A stretch of DNA of 64,000 nt from Himantopus leucocephalus (lineage: Eukaryota; Chordata; Aves; Charadriiformes; Recurvirostridae). This document shows, one piece after another, positions 12,801 to 25,300 of the stretch; the first letter of the stretch is position 1, and the number at the start of each line of letters is the position of its first letter. The stretch spans positions 28,083,918-28,147,917 of the forward strand of contig RSEF01000006.1 in NCBI GenBank assembly GCA_003993805.1, in the 5' to 3' direction. Both the position numbers and the translations under genes were made by a program. Under the pieces are notes generated by a model. That model was given only the letters and a program-made list of their open reading frames with translations. It was not told where the DNA came from and searched no databases.

Positions 12801-14239
12801 CTTGTTTACATCTTTTATAAACTGACTGTAACACTTGCATATAGTTTTAATGGTCGTGGGTTTTTTTTGTTTTCCCCTTTGGAAAACTGGAATCCCTATG
12901 GTGAACGACAAACAAGGATTGCATCAGTAGACTTTGTTATAGTAGCTATTGCAGCAGTATCTGACAGGATCTGTCTTTTGTCTCAACGTTGTGACCCAAC
13001 CAGGCAAAACTGTGCAGCGGCAGTGTTTTCATTGGACTGACCCTAGATAACTGTTCCAGTTATCTATTACTTCAGAAGTTGTGCATTTTTTTTCCTGTAT
13101 TGTTATTTTTATAGAAATTCTTCATAACTCAAAACTAGTCTAATCTCAACATGAAATTTAGTATCTTGCGTTTTACCTGTAAGTGGCAAAAGGTCTTAGA
13201 AAGCAAAGCCTTGGGCCAGGGGGGAGTGAAGACTGCTGTGCCATACCAACATACATGTTGCATTTTTACCTGAAGTAGCTACTGTCGTCGTGTAGCCACT
13301 GAAATTCTTTATTTGTTCTTTTCCAACTGATAGCCTAAATTTCTTGAGTTAAGGAGCTGTCTCATTAAAAGCCTAATCTCCCCTTAATAATGTTGTCTTG
13401 AAATTTATTTTTAACACATGCTGAAATTTGGCTTTATAGCATGGACAGTGGTATAAGGAGTTTCTCTAGTACCAGGCATGAGCAGGACGGTGGTAGTTCC
13501 TGCTGCCTCCCTGGCATGTCTGATCTGGGCATTCTCATCGACTTCTACCTGTTCAATTTTAGCCCTTTCTTTCGCATGTCTCTAGATTTCTGCATGGTTT
13601 GTTTGCTGTGTACGACATAGCCTGAAATGGAGAAAATCCTACCTGCTAAACAAACCTGGAGTGCATGTTAGGGACTCATGGCCACAGCGGGTGTTGGGAG
13701 GTTAGTTACTTGCTTCTCTCTCTGAAGTGGTAAGTGCCCCTCAGGACAAGAATATTTGAGTGCGGCTTTTTTTACGGACATCTTTAATACAAAAGCAATC
13801 ATGCTTTGCTTGAACAACAATAATGCAGTAAATAGAGTATTGTTGCTTCTAGTGTTTTTAGTGAGGCAGTAAGTGGCAGCATTCTTCTGTTTGGGGAAAT
13901 AATAGTATTCATCTCTGTTGGAATATATCATAGGGTACATTTAGTAAGGAAAGGCTTTGAAACTTAAAAGGAAAAAAATGCTAAATATATATATCCCATT
14001 AAATACAGCATGGTATCTTAAAGAAGTATCTTCTTGCCAAAGATGAGATGAAAGTTATTTTATGTTTCTTCATTGTGTTTACAGCTAAAACCATCATTCT
14101 GATTTGCATTCAGTGATGCATGTGACAGGCTATTATCTGGATTATTCAATGTGTATAATTAGGCATTTACTTTCTTTCCTTTTCAGAGTGTCTGTGCAGG
14201 AGTTTAAAAATTGGAAGTAATAATGATCTGTGCACTTTC

Positions 14240-14265
14240 ACGCAGCATTTGCATAATTAATTTGG
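14240..14265. promoter_or_regulatory. POU octamer with homeodomain core, candidate enhancer motif
   Basis: A perfect octamer ATTTGCAT (14247-14254) is directly followed by AATTAATTTG, which contains the TAATTA homeodomain core. Such composite POU/homeodomain sites are common in vertebrate conserved enhancers. A single site can arise by chance in AT-rich DNA. Confidence 0.3.
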
Positions 14266-16056
14266 GAGGCTGGTCATAAGGATTTATTTTGAAGCTTTTG
14301 TGCCTAAAATAGCTTCCACTGATTTATAGATAGAGATGGGTATTGACGTGCAGTGGAGTAGCATAGTGAAATAATATCCTGGCCTGTGGTAATGTATTTG
14401 GGATTTGAGGCCGGGCTGTTACCTCTGGGCTGCTGGCCTTCATGCAACCCCTTTTTGAAAGTAGATTCTTAACACTGATGTTTTGAGATGCATTGGCATT
14501 TTCCTTTTGAAAAGTGGATAGCTGTGCAGTAAGAATTGTCCCTGCCCAAACCAATGCAGCACGTGTGCAAACCGAGGAGCATTCTCTCTGGAGCTGGAAT
14601 CAGCCTCACTCAAACACCTGTAATGAAGCTGCTTTAGAAAGATCTTATTTTCAGTTTTTATTGAATATGAAGGAGACCTGGATTTATTTGGAAATGTGAA
14701 TTTAAGATAACTTTTTATCTTTAAAGCCCTGTGTGTACCCAGAAAGAAACTGTCTTTCTGTGTTGCGAGAACGATGGATAATGAGACTTGTTTTGCCTCT
14801 TGCAGATACATACACACGTGCAACCTCCATTGCTAAGCAGTGGGTTATGTGGCTGGTTGGTAGAAAGAATGTTTCATTTCAAAGTTTCGGAAGTGCACCA
14901 TGTACTTCTGAAGTTTTAAATTCTCCAAAGAATTCTGATTATTTTGGCCTGGAGGAATCAATCTTGTGGAGTTCCCTGGCGTAGCTGCCCTTTGGGTCTG
15001 ACTGTGTCCTGAGCGTGATCCCTGCATGTGGGGTGCAGCACCGGATGGGGAGAGCATCCGATGCAGCCCCGTGCCATCAGCTCTGTTGGCACGGAGGTTC
15101 AGGGGAACCCTTGCCGAAGTGCAGTACTCGTCGCAGCAGGGAAACCTGCTTGGGGTTCATGGTGTGGAAACCCCTCCTGAAAATCAGCACCTTTTACCTG
15201 GTCCGCTTTGAGTTCTTGGAAAGAAAGAAATGTTTGCTGCCTCACTGGTTAAAAATCTGTTTTCACTCTGAAAAAGGAACCACGACATGTGAGCAGTCAG
15301 ATTTTTTTAAAAAGTCATAGAGGAACTGCAGCACACATGAACAAGCAGACTCTATTAAGTGCCAACTGTATTAGAGGTTATTTTTACTGTCTCTTCCTGC
15401 ACTGTTCTTGAGAGGAGTAGGCTGGTACTGGTGGTGAGCGGGTGTGCATCCTGCTTACGCGTCTGTGCTCTCCCTCCTCGCGTGGATGGGTGTGCCCCAC
15501 CAGTGAGGTTGCTAGTTAAATTGCTAATTCAGGATGCTCAATATTCAATTCCTTAATCAGTTTGGAAGGATTTTGCTTTGTTCGCCTTCTGCAATTGGTG
15601 CTGTTTGCTACAGAAGCAGCACAAACCCAGAAATTTTGTTGCCTCAGATTCTGCCCCGTTTCCCTAGAAACTAATTTTGTACCATAGCTGTAGACTGAGA
15701 ATCAAGTCGCTTCACATTCTCTCTGTTGGAAACTTGTAAAATCAAATTGATGCACACTAAGTGCAGATATATTGGTCCTCGCTTCTTTGCAGATCTTGTC
15801 TGCAGTGAATCTTCTCTTACTGATCATTTTCCAGCTGAGATGCTCTAGAGAACAGAGCCCATTGGGCAGTGATTGCTATTCCTTTGATTAAGCTGTGAGG
15901 AGTTGTCATTGCTGGAAGTAGAACTTGTTTTTAGTAGCTTGTGTCTCAAGAACAGGACGTTCAGTTGCCTTAATTGATCATTGTCCGTATCTTCACTTCT
16001 AAAAGAAAAAAATATTACAAATTCTGGTGAAAATTTGAACAGCTTGAAATCACATT

Positions 16057-16076
16057 GGTGGGGGGGAGGGGGGAGG
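16057..16076 (+). other. G-rich tract, possible G-quadruplex
   Basis: Runs of two, seven, six and two G separated by single T or A bases. A two- or three-tetrad quadruplex is possible. Surrounding sequence is AT-rich and gives no further hint of function. Confidence 0.4.
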
Positions 16077-17688
16077 AAAGAGTCCTTGGTAGTGGAGGTA
16101 TTGCTCAACTGGTAATAGGTCTCCTGGGGTTTTGTTTCTGATAAATAATTTGGCAGTGCTTCCCTAAAGCAGAGATGTGTTGCATCTTCACTGTGCTTCA
16201 GCTAATTTTAATGACAAACCATGTTTATTCACACTGATGGTCCTTTGTGGGTTTTGGAGATGAGGAGGAAAAAACTGGGAAGGGATAATGTTGAATCAGT
16301 CTAGAAACTGGCAGCTACAAATGCAAGGAAGCAGAATGTAGTTTTGTTAATTTCGTTTGAAGTCCTCATTTTGTACATGTGGAAGAGGTAAAGGTTGGCA
16401 AGGGAAGTGTTTCTGCCCCGGCTTTGTCCCCTTAATTATGCTGGTCCAAGCATTTGTGTGGCCACAGAGCTTTAAGCAAAATTTTAACTATCTATTTCGT
16501 ATTATTTTATATGTATTTGGGCGAGTTATTCCAGTAGTTTTTTTTTTTTCACATTGGCATGTTGAATTACATTTTTAATTCATTGTTGCATCTATACTGT
16601 GTATGTCCTGCTCTAATGAATTTACTGTGGTGGTGGCATGCAGCCTCCTGCACAGCTGTAACGGAACTTCTACTCCTTGGTATTCCAGAAGAGCCGCTCA
16701 AGGGACAAGATACTTGACTTGATCATTAAAAATCATTACACCTTTGAAGGGTCACTTCTTTGAATTAAATTCAGAGGTTCAACTTGAAAATGAACAGCAG
16801 GTAGTTCTCTTTACGCAATCGTCCCTCTAGAAAGGTACTTTTCTTCTAGTACATGTTTTCTAATTTATGTTACAGTATAGTTCTACATTGGCTTTTTTCC
16901 CTTATCACAGGTATTAAATTAGCTCATTAAGCTGAATTAATTTTTGAAACTAATCAAATGTTTGGGTCAAGCATCACAAAGCATCAGGAACCTTCAATTC
17001 CTAATTAAAAAGTTAGCTGCATGTCATGCGTTGCTCATTGCTTTCAATTATTTTCTCCATAAGAAAGGGGCCAGTCTGGCTCTCATTTAAACTTACTGCA
17101 GATTTCTGGTGCATGTCAAGTGGAGCAGAGTAAAGCTACAAAATAGCTTTTAATGGTAAGCTATAGTTCACTATCTTTGATCGAAAGAGATAGCGTGCCT
17201 TGAAAAACAGTGTTATAAAATGCACTAAAAGGGAAGCATTATACAGCGGCTCAGATAAAACCAGATAAAAGTAGGTGGGTTTTAAGAATATGTGGTTGAA
17301 AGTAAAAAAGCAGTTTGACATAGCTGCTTGTCTTCTGCAGTTTGCACTTTGTTGCAAGTCTTCCTCAGCACATTTGTGCCCACAGGTTTGGGAGGGGGGT
17401 CGCAGCGGGGGTATTTTGACAAAGAATGGAGAAAGAGAGATGCAGCAGTCCTGCACTAGCAATGAGCTACCAGGGGGAGGGATCCAAATGGGTATGACTT
17501 CAAAAATAAATGTTTGTCTATGTTCCTTTTAAGATCTGTATCTTAGTTTGGCAATAGTTCATTTTACTTGCAGAACTGTCACTTTTACTGTCTAAATAAA
17601 CACTTTGGTACAATTGCTACTATCCTAATCCATCATATGTGAACTTTCTTGATCTTTTGAAGGACTTTTATGAAGAGAAGGTGAAATC

Positions 17689-17730
17689 GGGGGGGGGGGG
17701 GGGGGGNTTTTTTTTTTTTTAAAAAAAAAA
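17689..17730 (+). repeat. Composite homopolymer G18-N-T13-A10
   Basis: Eighteen G (17689-17706), one unknown base (17707), thirteen T (17708-17720) and ten A (17721-17730) abut directly. Such a junction is more likely an assembly or gap-closure artefact than a natural repeat, so lengths and continuity here should not be trusted. Confidence 0.85.
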
Positions 17731-19887
17731 GCCACGCTAGAAAGTGGTAAATGAATAAGTTGTATGAATTCAGTAGGGCTCACAAAGATTGTGCAAGCTC
17801 CCCAGAGGGCATAATCATTTTTTTGAGAAAATAAGGACTTAGAAAATGACTGTGCATTCAAGACGGGAAGATAGTAAGGGGATTTTCTTTGTTCATGAAC
17901 AAATTTAACTTTCTTCTTAGTAAAGTAAATACAGTCCAGATGTCTGGAAAGTACAAGATGCTCCCAGGGGTTAGGGTGGAGGTTGGATGAATTAAGCTTT
18001 GTAGAAGTCAAAACTGAACAAGTGAGATACAGAGTTTAAAAAAAAAGTTTAAAAAAAGTGTAGTTGGCTTCTATTCTTTCTCAGGTTTGAGGGCTAGATT
18101 GAGCCTTTCATGATAGTGATTAAATTAAAGAATATGCAGAGGCAAGGTTTCTGTTTATAATATCAGAATAAAGTAGGAAGAACACTGATAAAAGTCTGGT
18201 TTTCTTTGACCAATAGAGTTGGTCAGTTTATAAACAAATCATAATCTTAACTTCCAAATACAGCTTGTTTCAGTAAATAAGGATTTTGGTACTTTGTAGC
18301 TGAGGAAAAATTCTTAAAGATCTGTATGTGCACTGATTGTTATTAGTTTTGCAGCAATAGTGGTGTCATGAAAGCTATGGCTTCATCCATAACTTAAATT
18401 AATACCGGAAGAAAATAGTACCATACATTTGGAGTTTGTTATAAAACATCTGTCATCGGGTGCAGAGATTCCTCATGGGAGGTTGTGCTGTGCCTTGATG
18501 CAACTGGACTGATTGCCTCAATCGCTATTGGGAATGTGGGGAAAATCCTCGAGCCCCTCAACTTCAGCTGCAGGGCTTTCTTTTTACTTCCATTCTTCTT
18601 TTCCCCTTTTTGGGCACAGAATGAGACCAGTTTGGACAGTCTCGGAAAGAGATGCAGAATGACGGCAACCTTGCTGGAAACGCTCAGAAGTAATGTTACT
18701 GGAGTAAAATGGGAGTACCACTTCAGCTTTGTAGCTGAAAGAGAAAACTGCATGCTAGAGCAGGTGTAGAGATGCTGTAGATGTGATGGCTTAGAAAGAA
18801 GAACAGCATAGTATTAAAGGAAAAGATGAAATTAGAAAAGATTCAGTGGTTGCTCAGGTGGTCGAAGCATCAAGTTAGCAAGCAGCACTTCTGAAAAAAC
18901 ACCCCAAATGGATATTTTTTAGGAGTGAAGTGACAGCTTGAAAAAACATGCTCTGAAATGAAAAGTAGTGTGGGAATGTGCTAGATCTTATTGTTACTTT
19001 GTATGAAAAGATTCCCTATGAAATTTGCCTTCCTTTTATCCTCAGGCAGACTGCTATTGCTATACCAGTACTAAACTGCAAATGTTTAAGTATACTTTTT
19101 ATGTGCGAGTCTAATGAGAATGGCGTATCAAATGCACATACTTGAGTTATTTGGGAAGTTGGTCTTGTTTCCTCACGTGAGAGATGGAGCCCAGGAGAGT
19201 AGAAGTCTTGCTCTCTGAGGTGCCCATTCCATTCTTGAAGCTTTCATGCTGTCATGGGCATCTTGGGCAGAGTAGGAGATAGGTGGTCTGCATACAGCAC
19301 CAAGAAGTTGCTTCCAATTGTGAATTTGAGGTGCTTAAAAACGTACGAATGTTCTCTTGTGGATGTCAGATTGAGAATAAAAAGGGCTAGATAGGTGCAG
19401 GACTGTTTCCTAGTGGTAAACTAGTATATCTATGATTTATAGGAGGTTAGCCAAAGCAACGCTTAAGGGCAGCTCTCATACCAAGAGCGCATGTGGCAAT
19501 GGAAGAGGAGGAACAGGCCAAAGATGAAGTTGCAAGTGCTGGGGATGGCGCTGAAAACTGAATGCAGAAGTAGAAGTGAAGCATGAAAGGAGGGAACTGC
19601 AATGGGTGGAGAGTGGGATGATTTCTTACAGCCATTAGCAGTCTTGGCATTTGAGTTGGAATTTACACTGAAAGACTGGTAGAAAATGAGAAAGAAATAG
19701 TCTCGGGGACAAGAAGAAAGCAGGAAACCTGTACTAACAAAAGGTGATAAAGTAGCCATGCTGGGCTTTCACATTTAATTTTTTTTTTTTAAAAGGCAGG
19801 TAAGATTATATTTTTTTCTTCTGGTAGAAATTTAAAATCTGAACAGTCTAAATACCAGAATATATGTGGCGTGGGGCAAAAAGAAGA

Positions 19888-19900
19888 GTGTGTGTGTGTG
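19888..19900 (+). repeat. Short (GT)n microsatellite
   Basis: Six GT units followed by GGGAAG. A simple repeat of low length. Confidence 0.75.
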
Positions 19901-22340
19901 GGAAGATTAGGATGCAAGTTCAGGGGCATTAAATAGCATCTGGAAAATGCTAGGTTGGTGGTTTGGGTTTTTTTGTTCACAATTGCTCAAACCTTGGGCA
20001 TAGCTTGAAAATTATTTTGCTTAAATGCATTGTGTAGATTTAACATACGCTTTTTCTTTTTTCGTAATGAAGTCTAAAGGAGCACTGTCCACCTCCACTT
20101 GCCAGGCTTTTTGAAGCCACAGTTAGCACTTGTATTTTGTCTGGGTTGAAGTACCTGTCACTGAAAGAGATGCCATATGATAACAAATACAAATGAATAC
20201 AGCCTGACTAATGCCAATCTCAGTAGGGACTTCACCTCCTTTTAAGGGCGTGAGGGAAGCAGAGGTATATAATGCTGAAATTATTTTCCTGGGGCCTGTA
20301 CCTCAGAGCTGTACCTGGCATCCACATATTAAGGCCACTCAAATGATTTCTGAAACTGCCATTTCCCACTGCTCAGACTGTATTTATGTGGAGATTTAAT
20401 AATGCAGTACTTAAAATACCCTACCTGAAAATTTTTTTTATGGTCGTGCTGAGAAACGGTTAATAATTTGAGTAGATACCAGACAGCATCTCTGTGCTTT
20501 ACAAGACTGAATTGTTGAGCATTGAGCCTTTAGTAGTGGGATTTATCAGATGACAAAGTTAAAATGGAATAACAAGTATTACTATGAACTATAAACAATA
20601 AGGCAAGTGTGAATTAACATCTTCACTTTCATATGTATTTAGTTGTCAGAAGTCATAATTAAAGCTTTTCAAATAGTCTTCAATAGCTCTGATTTGTAAC
20701 ATTTTTCTAAAATCAATCTCTGCTTCCTTATCAACACCAAAGCTTCCACTGATTGTAGTGCCAGTTAAACTTGAGTATGAATGTCGGATAGACTCTGCCT
20801 AGTAGTTTCTTGCCATTCTGAATATGCATCTTGGTGCACTGACTGTAGGAAAAAATAAAAATGAACTGCATTTTAATGTAAACCAGCAAATCATTTCTTG
20901 CGTAGCTTGATATTACTATGTTGTAATTGTGGAAATATGTGGTGTGCTCTAACTACTGCCTTGCCTTACAGTCTGCAGAGTTTGAGTAGTTCTCTGTAGC
21001 GTCACCAGTAAGATTAAATTGAAAAGCTTTCAGTGCATGTTTTTCTCTAGGATGCTGACAGTAATAAAAAACAGGTTTTGTTCTAAAGCTCAGCACAGAC
21101 TTTGGCTTATCAGCTGATGTGGTTTTTTGGTTATCTAGTTAAGATAATAACAGGGAAAACTTCTGCTGTACTATTTGTAATTAAACCAAGCTGCTTCTTT
21201 GTATAATTTATGTTTAGATTTTCAGCATCATCTAAAAAGGAAGGGAGCGTTCACATGTTTAACTTTGGAAAAGCTGAATTCTCCAAGAGTGTGCTGTGAT
21301 GAAAGGTCAGCACTTGGAGAGTTTAGTGTGCATCTCTCTGAAAGAAAGGATCAAGAGATGCAATAGCTCAAATAAAGCCTAGCTTGAAATTTTTAGCTTC
21401 CTGTTCAGTAACTTGTGGTAAATGGTTTTGTATGTGAAAACATCATAGGGGACTTGCAATGTCTATTTTATCATTAATCGTCTCGGAAGATTAAAGTACA
21501 TTATAGACACTTTTCATTTATGATGATGACCTCTTCCTCCACAGTGCCATTGGGCTGAGTTTGTTGTTAAAGCCTTGTGGCTCTGTTTATCTGCACATGG
21601 GACACCAGAGACAGATCCCATTCTACTTTTTGAAGAGCATGGAGGACTTTTCCATGTTCCCTCCTAAATGGGGAATTCCAAAATTTGAAGTCTTGTAATT
21701 GTAAGAGTGGTTTCCTTGACTACCAGGGCAATAATCCCTCTGCCATAGATTGTAAACACCTCCCACACAAGCAAAGTCTTTTAATGTCTCTATCTGAAGT
21801 TAAGACACTTGTTTGTCTTTTCTACCATCCAGAATTCTTGACTTGTTTGGCACACTAACTCCATAAAGCTTTGTCTTTCATGGGTTTTGTTTGTTTTGGT
21901 TTTTCCTTTTGAAAACAATTTGGTCTTTTTGTAGCACATTTCAGTTTTGTTCTGTTTTTATGACTTGTTCCCCTTGCTTTCCTTCAGCTGCAATGGAGAG
22001 AATTAAGTACAGTTGTAGCCCTGATTAAAATCTTGGCTTAATTGAGTTGCAAATTTGCAATGACAGATATTTGTCAGGGTGCCCATGATTAGTACCTTTT
22101 AGCATTCCTGGTGCCTTCCTGAATTCTGACAATACTCTGTTTTTACCATTGCTTATGTCCATTTCTTCTCTTTTTCTCTCTTCGCAGCATGAAGCTGGGC
22201 ACAGGGTGTAAATTGCTTTCTCCATGATAGTGACTTGTTAATTAGCTGTCAAGAAAATTAAGTCCCTTTGTAAGGCCTGTCTTGCCTTTCCCTTGGGGTA
22301 TCTCTGATGCTTAGTCTCCTCCTGCAGGGTCTGAAGGCTG

Positions 22341-22360
22341 GTAGACCATGGTAGACCATG
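22341..22360 (+). repeat. Perfect 10-bp direct repeat
   Basis: GTAGACCATG occurs twice back to back. A minimal tandem duplication with no associated feature. Confidence 0.8.
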
Positions 22361-25300
22361 AGTACTAAGCGTGCCATTGCCCATACCGATACTCCAACAC
22401 TCCCAGCTTCCTTTGGGGGAATTCGTAGTATCAGTTGGCATTGCTCAAATAATAATCCAAAACGGAGAAGTTGGGGAGGAAATCTATTCATTAGACTAAC
22501 ATGGGGGATATTGTGTCAGGTACAAGGTGGGGGGTATGCTACCAGTAGTGCTGCTTTTTCTTCCACTTGGCAAGCTGAGTAACAACCCCTGTTTTTGTGC
22601 CCGTGCTCCTTGCTAGTGTCACCGGTCTTACTGTCAGGGAATGCTGCAGGACTGAGTCTTGTTACTGATATACTGAGTTACGGCTGGGGCTAGGGGTCTG
22701 TTTCTGGTTGATACGGATGCTGACAGTATTTTGGGGAAAATCCAACAAATAAGTAGAAATCGCAGTAGAAAAATAAATTTTGATGCTCAATAATTAAGTT
22801 CTGTCTCTCTCTAACCCTCAGGAAATATATTCTTGTAAAGCCTCTCAGGTGCTGAGTTTTAGTAAAGATACCTTATGGCTCTGGTGTGACACTTCTGTAT
22901 CCTATTATATCATCTATTTTGTATGCTGAGCGCAGAAAGTGGAAAAGATGGAAACACGGTTAGATTGTCAGTTGTTTCCAATGAAGAAATCTCTGTTTGG
23001 TGGAACTGTTTGCATTCCTGTGGTCAGTGGTATAAGGAAATACCATGTTATGAAAAATTCCCAATTGTTTCCTTAAGGGCTCTTAGAGTTGCACAATCTT
23101 TTGATGGTTTTGTTTGTTAAAAAAAGAAATTAGTTACCAGCTCTTCAGTTTGGAACTCGAAATTCTCTTAAATATTTACTAGGGCTTTGCTTTTGCTACT
23201 CAGGTTTTTGGATTCAAACCAGAACTGTGTTTTCCTAATATATGCTCATCGGCCATTACAATATGAGTAGTTGAAGAAGATTGTATTTTCATTCCAGGAG
23301 GTGTTTTTTGGGGATATCCCATCAGTTCCTTGACTATCCATCATTATGATTACTCATAGTTTCTGGATGCAGCTCTAAAACGTGGCTTCTCTGAGCAGGG
23401 GAGAGCTAGCTCTTAAATAACCAAGTGGCTTTTGCACTTTAATTCTCAAGAAGAGAAATGGTATCTCTGACACACAAATCCTATTGTTCTACAGGTTGAA
23501 GCCCTCATTTAACGTTTAATTTGTACTTGTATTTTCAATATCCTATTAGGATTTGTGTAATATGTCTGATTTCTGACATAGGCATTCAGATTTATTCCAA
23601 ATTTTTTTGAAGCTGCTTATATTCAATATTTGTCTTATTGCTGTCATATCTTGAGTTAACATCCATCTCTTTTCCTAACCTATTCATCCAGAATGTCTTT
23701 CAGTTATTATTTTCCCTGATCTGAGAGCTAGCTTTGAATTGGTTCTTTGCTGTGTGATGGTTACTCCTTTTCAGACTTTCTTTTTCCCATTCTTGATGTA
23801 GTCTGCATCCTTTGTTACTGGATGTATAATTTTATTTTGTCCATAGAGGCATTTAATTAATGCATAAGGGCTAAGAATATGGCATAAACAATGCCAAGTG
23901 CAGTGAAGACAACTGCTGGCCAGTGCCTACGTCAAAGAGTTTCTTGCCTGCACTCAAGGGGTGGGTAGAGTGGAATGAAAAGACCCCGATAGATTAAGCA
24001 GGGTGAATTAGGTCACGGTACCAAATGTCATAGTAATTTTACAATTGTCGAGGATTTTTTGTTGGTGGTGGTGTTTTTTTTAATAATGAGAACTTTAAAT
24101 TGGGGAGGGAGGAACAACTTGTGAAAGTGCATTGAGGTATTCTATGCTACTAGGGAGAAGGGATGTGAAGAAGAAAGGGATTGTAGCAAAGAGCTTGTGA
24201 CAAAGGGCAGAAAAATATCTGCTCAAAGCTTATAATGTTTGGAGTGTCATGGCTCCTGGCTTCAGCTGTTTCCCCCGCTGCCTCCTTTTGCTTAGAGCTG
24301 TAAGGTCTTCAATTTCTCCAATGCTCAGAGATGGGGACACAACTGAGCAAGCTGGCCATTGCATACCTGGGGCTACGCTGGCCTCCATGGGAGTGAGGGG
24401 TACTGACCAACTCCGGGGGGGACTAAAGTAGTGTTAAACACAATCGTAAACAGGCACCTCTATGTCCTGCCAACCAGTGCTATTGGACCCAGAGCTGACA
24501 AAATTGGGGAGAACATTAAATTTTCATGTCTGAGAGTGATCTACCAATGCCCTCTAGAAACAGTAGCTGCTAGCGTGCAAGAGGGGATCTCTTCTTGTGG
24601 GTGATGGCTATGCTTAAAATAACGTATCAGGAACTTGCATAGAAATAGCATTCTCTTATCTCTAGCAGTGTGAAGTAGATGAAAAATAAACCGTACTCAT
24701 GCCAAGAATAAACAGTCACGTTAAAGTGTTTAAATTCCTGATGCTGTGGAGGGCTCCTGCTCTAACACGACATTTTGGTGCCAATACACTTCCTCCTCTT
24801 TCCCCAGGCACTGCCATCGCTTTGTGTGCTCTGCCAGGGAGCAGTTGGCAGGACAGCAAAATAAGCAAATATGCCGAAGCCCCACGCAGAGCACCTGGCT
24901 CGAGCCAATTCTGTTCCCTAAATCTGTATTCCTGTCAGGTCTAAAAGTAGATGAAATAGTTTTGTGGCTGTTTACCTGTATTAATACTGAGTATAAGTAC
25001 ACTGTTCATTCCTAAGTACGAAGTTGCTGAAAATAATGCCATATTTGTGCCAACATTGATTTTTCCAAGTGAGCAAGGAACTGACTTTCTGTAACAAAGT
25101 AATTCAGGGCAAATAGACAATTTGAGCACACATGCAATAAAACCTTATTTTAACCATGGTTCTCTTGGAATTTTTGTTTTTTGCTTGAGAGTATCTTGTG
25201 ACAATAATGCCTTACATTAATTTTGTATAATTCTACTTGCCGCCTTCTTGTGCACGTTGCTTTGTTAGAATTCCGTTCTTTACAGCTGAAATTCATAGAG

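Larger units (their letters stand above)
12801..17688. other. Non-coding segment with possible conserved AT-rich elements
   Basis: Includes the POU/homeodomain site at 14.25 kb, a GC-richer stretch at 15005-15190 with about eight CpGs, and the G-rich tract at 16057. It also holds an AT-rich block at 16910-17010 with many TTAAT/ATTAA words. Open frames around 14440-15320 lack recognisable similarity. No exon is called. Confidence 0.55.
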
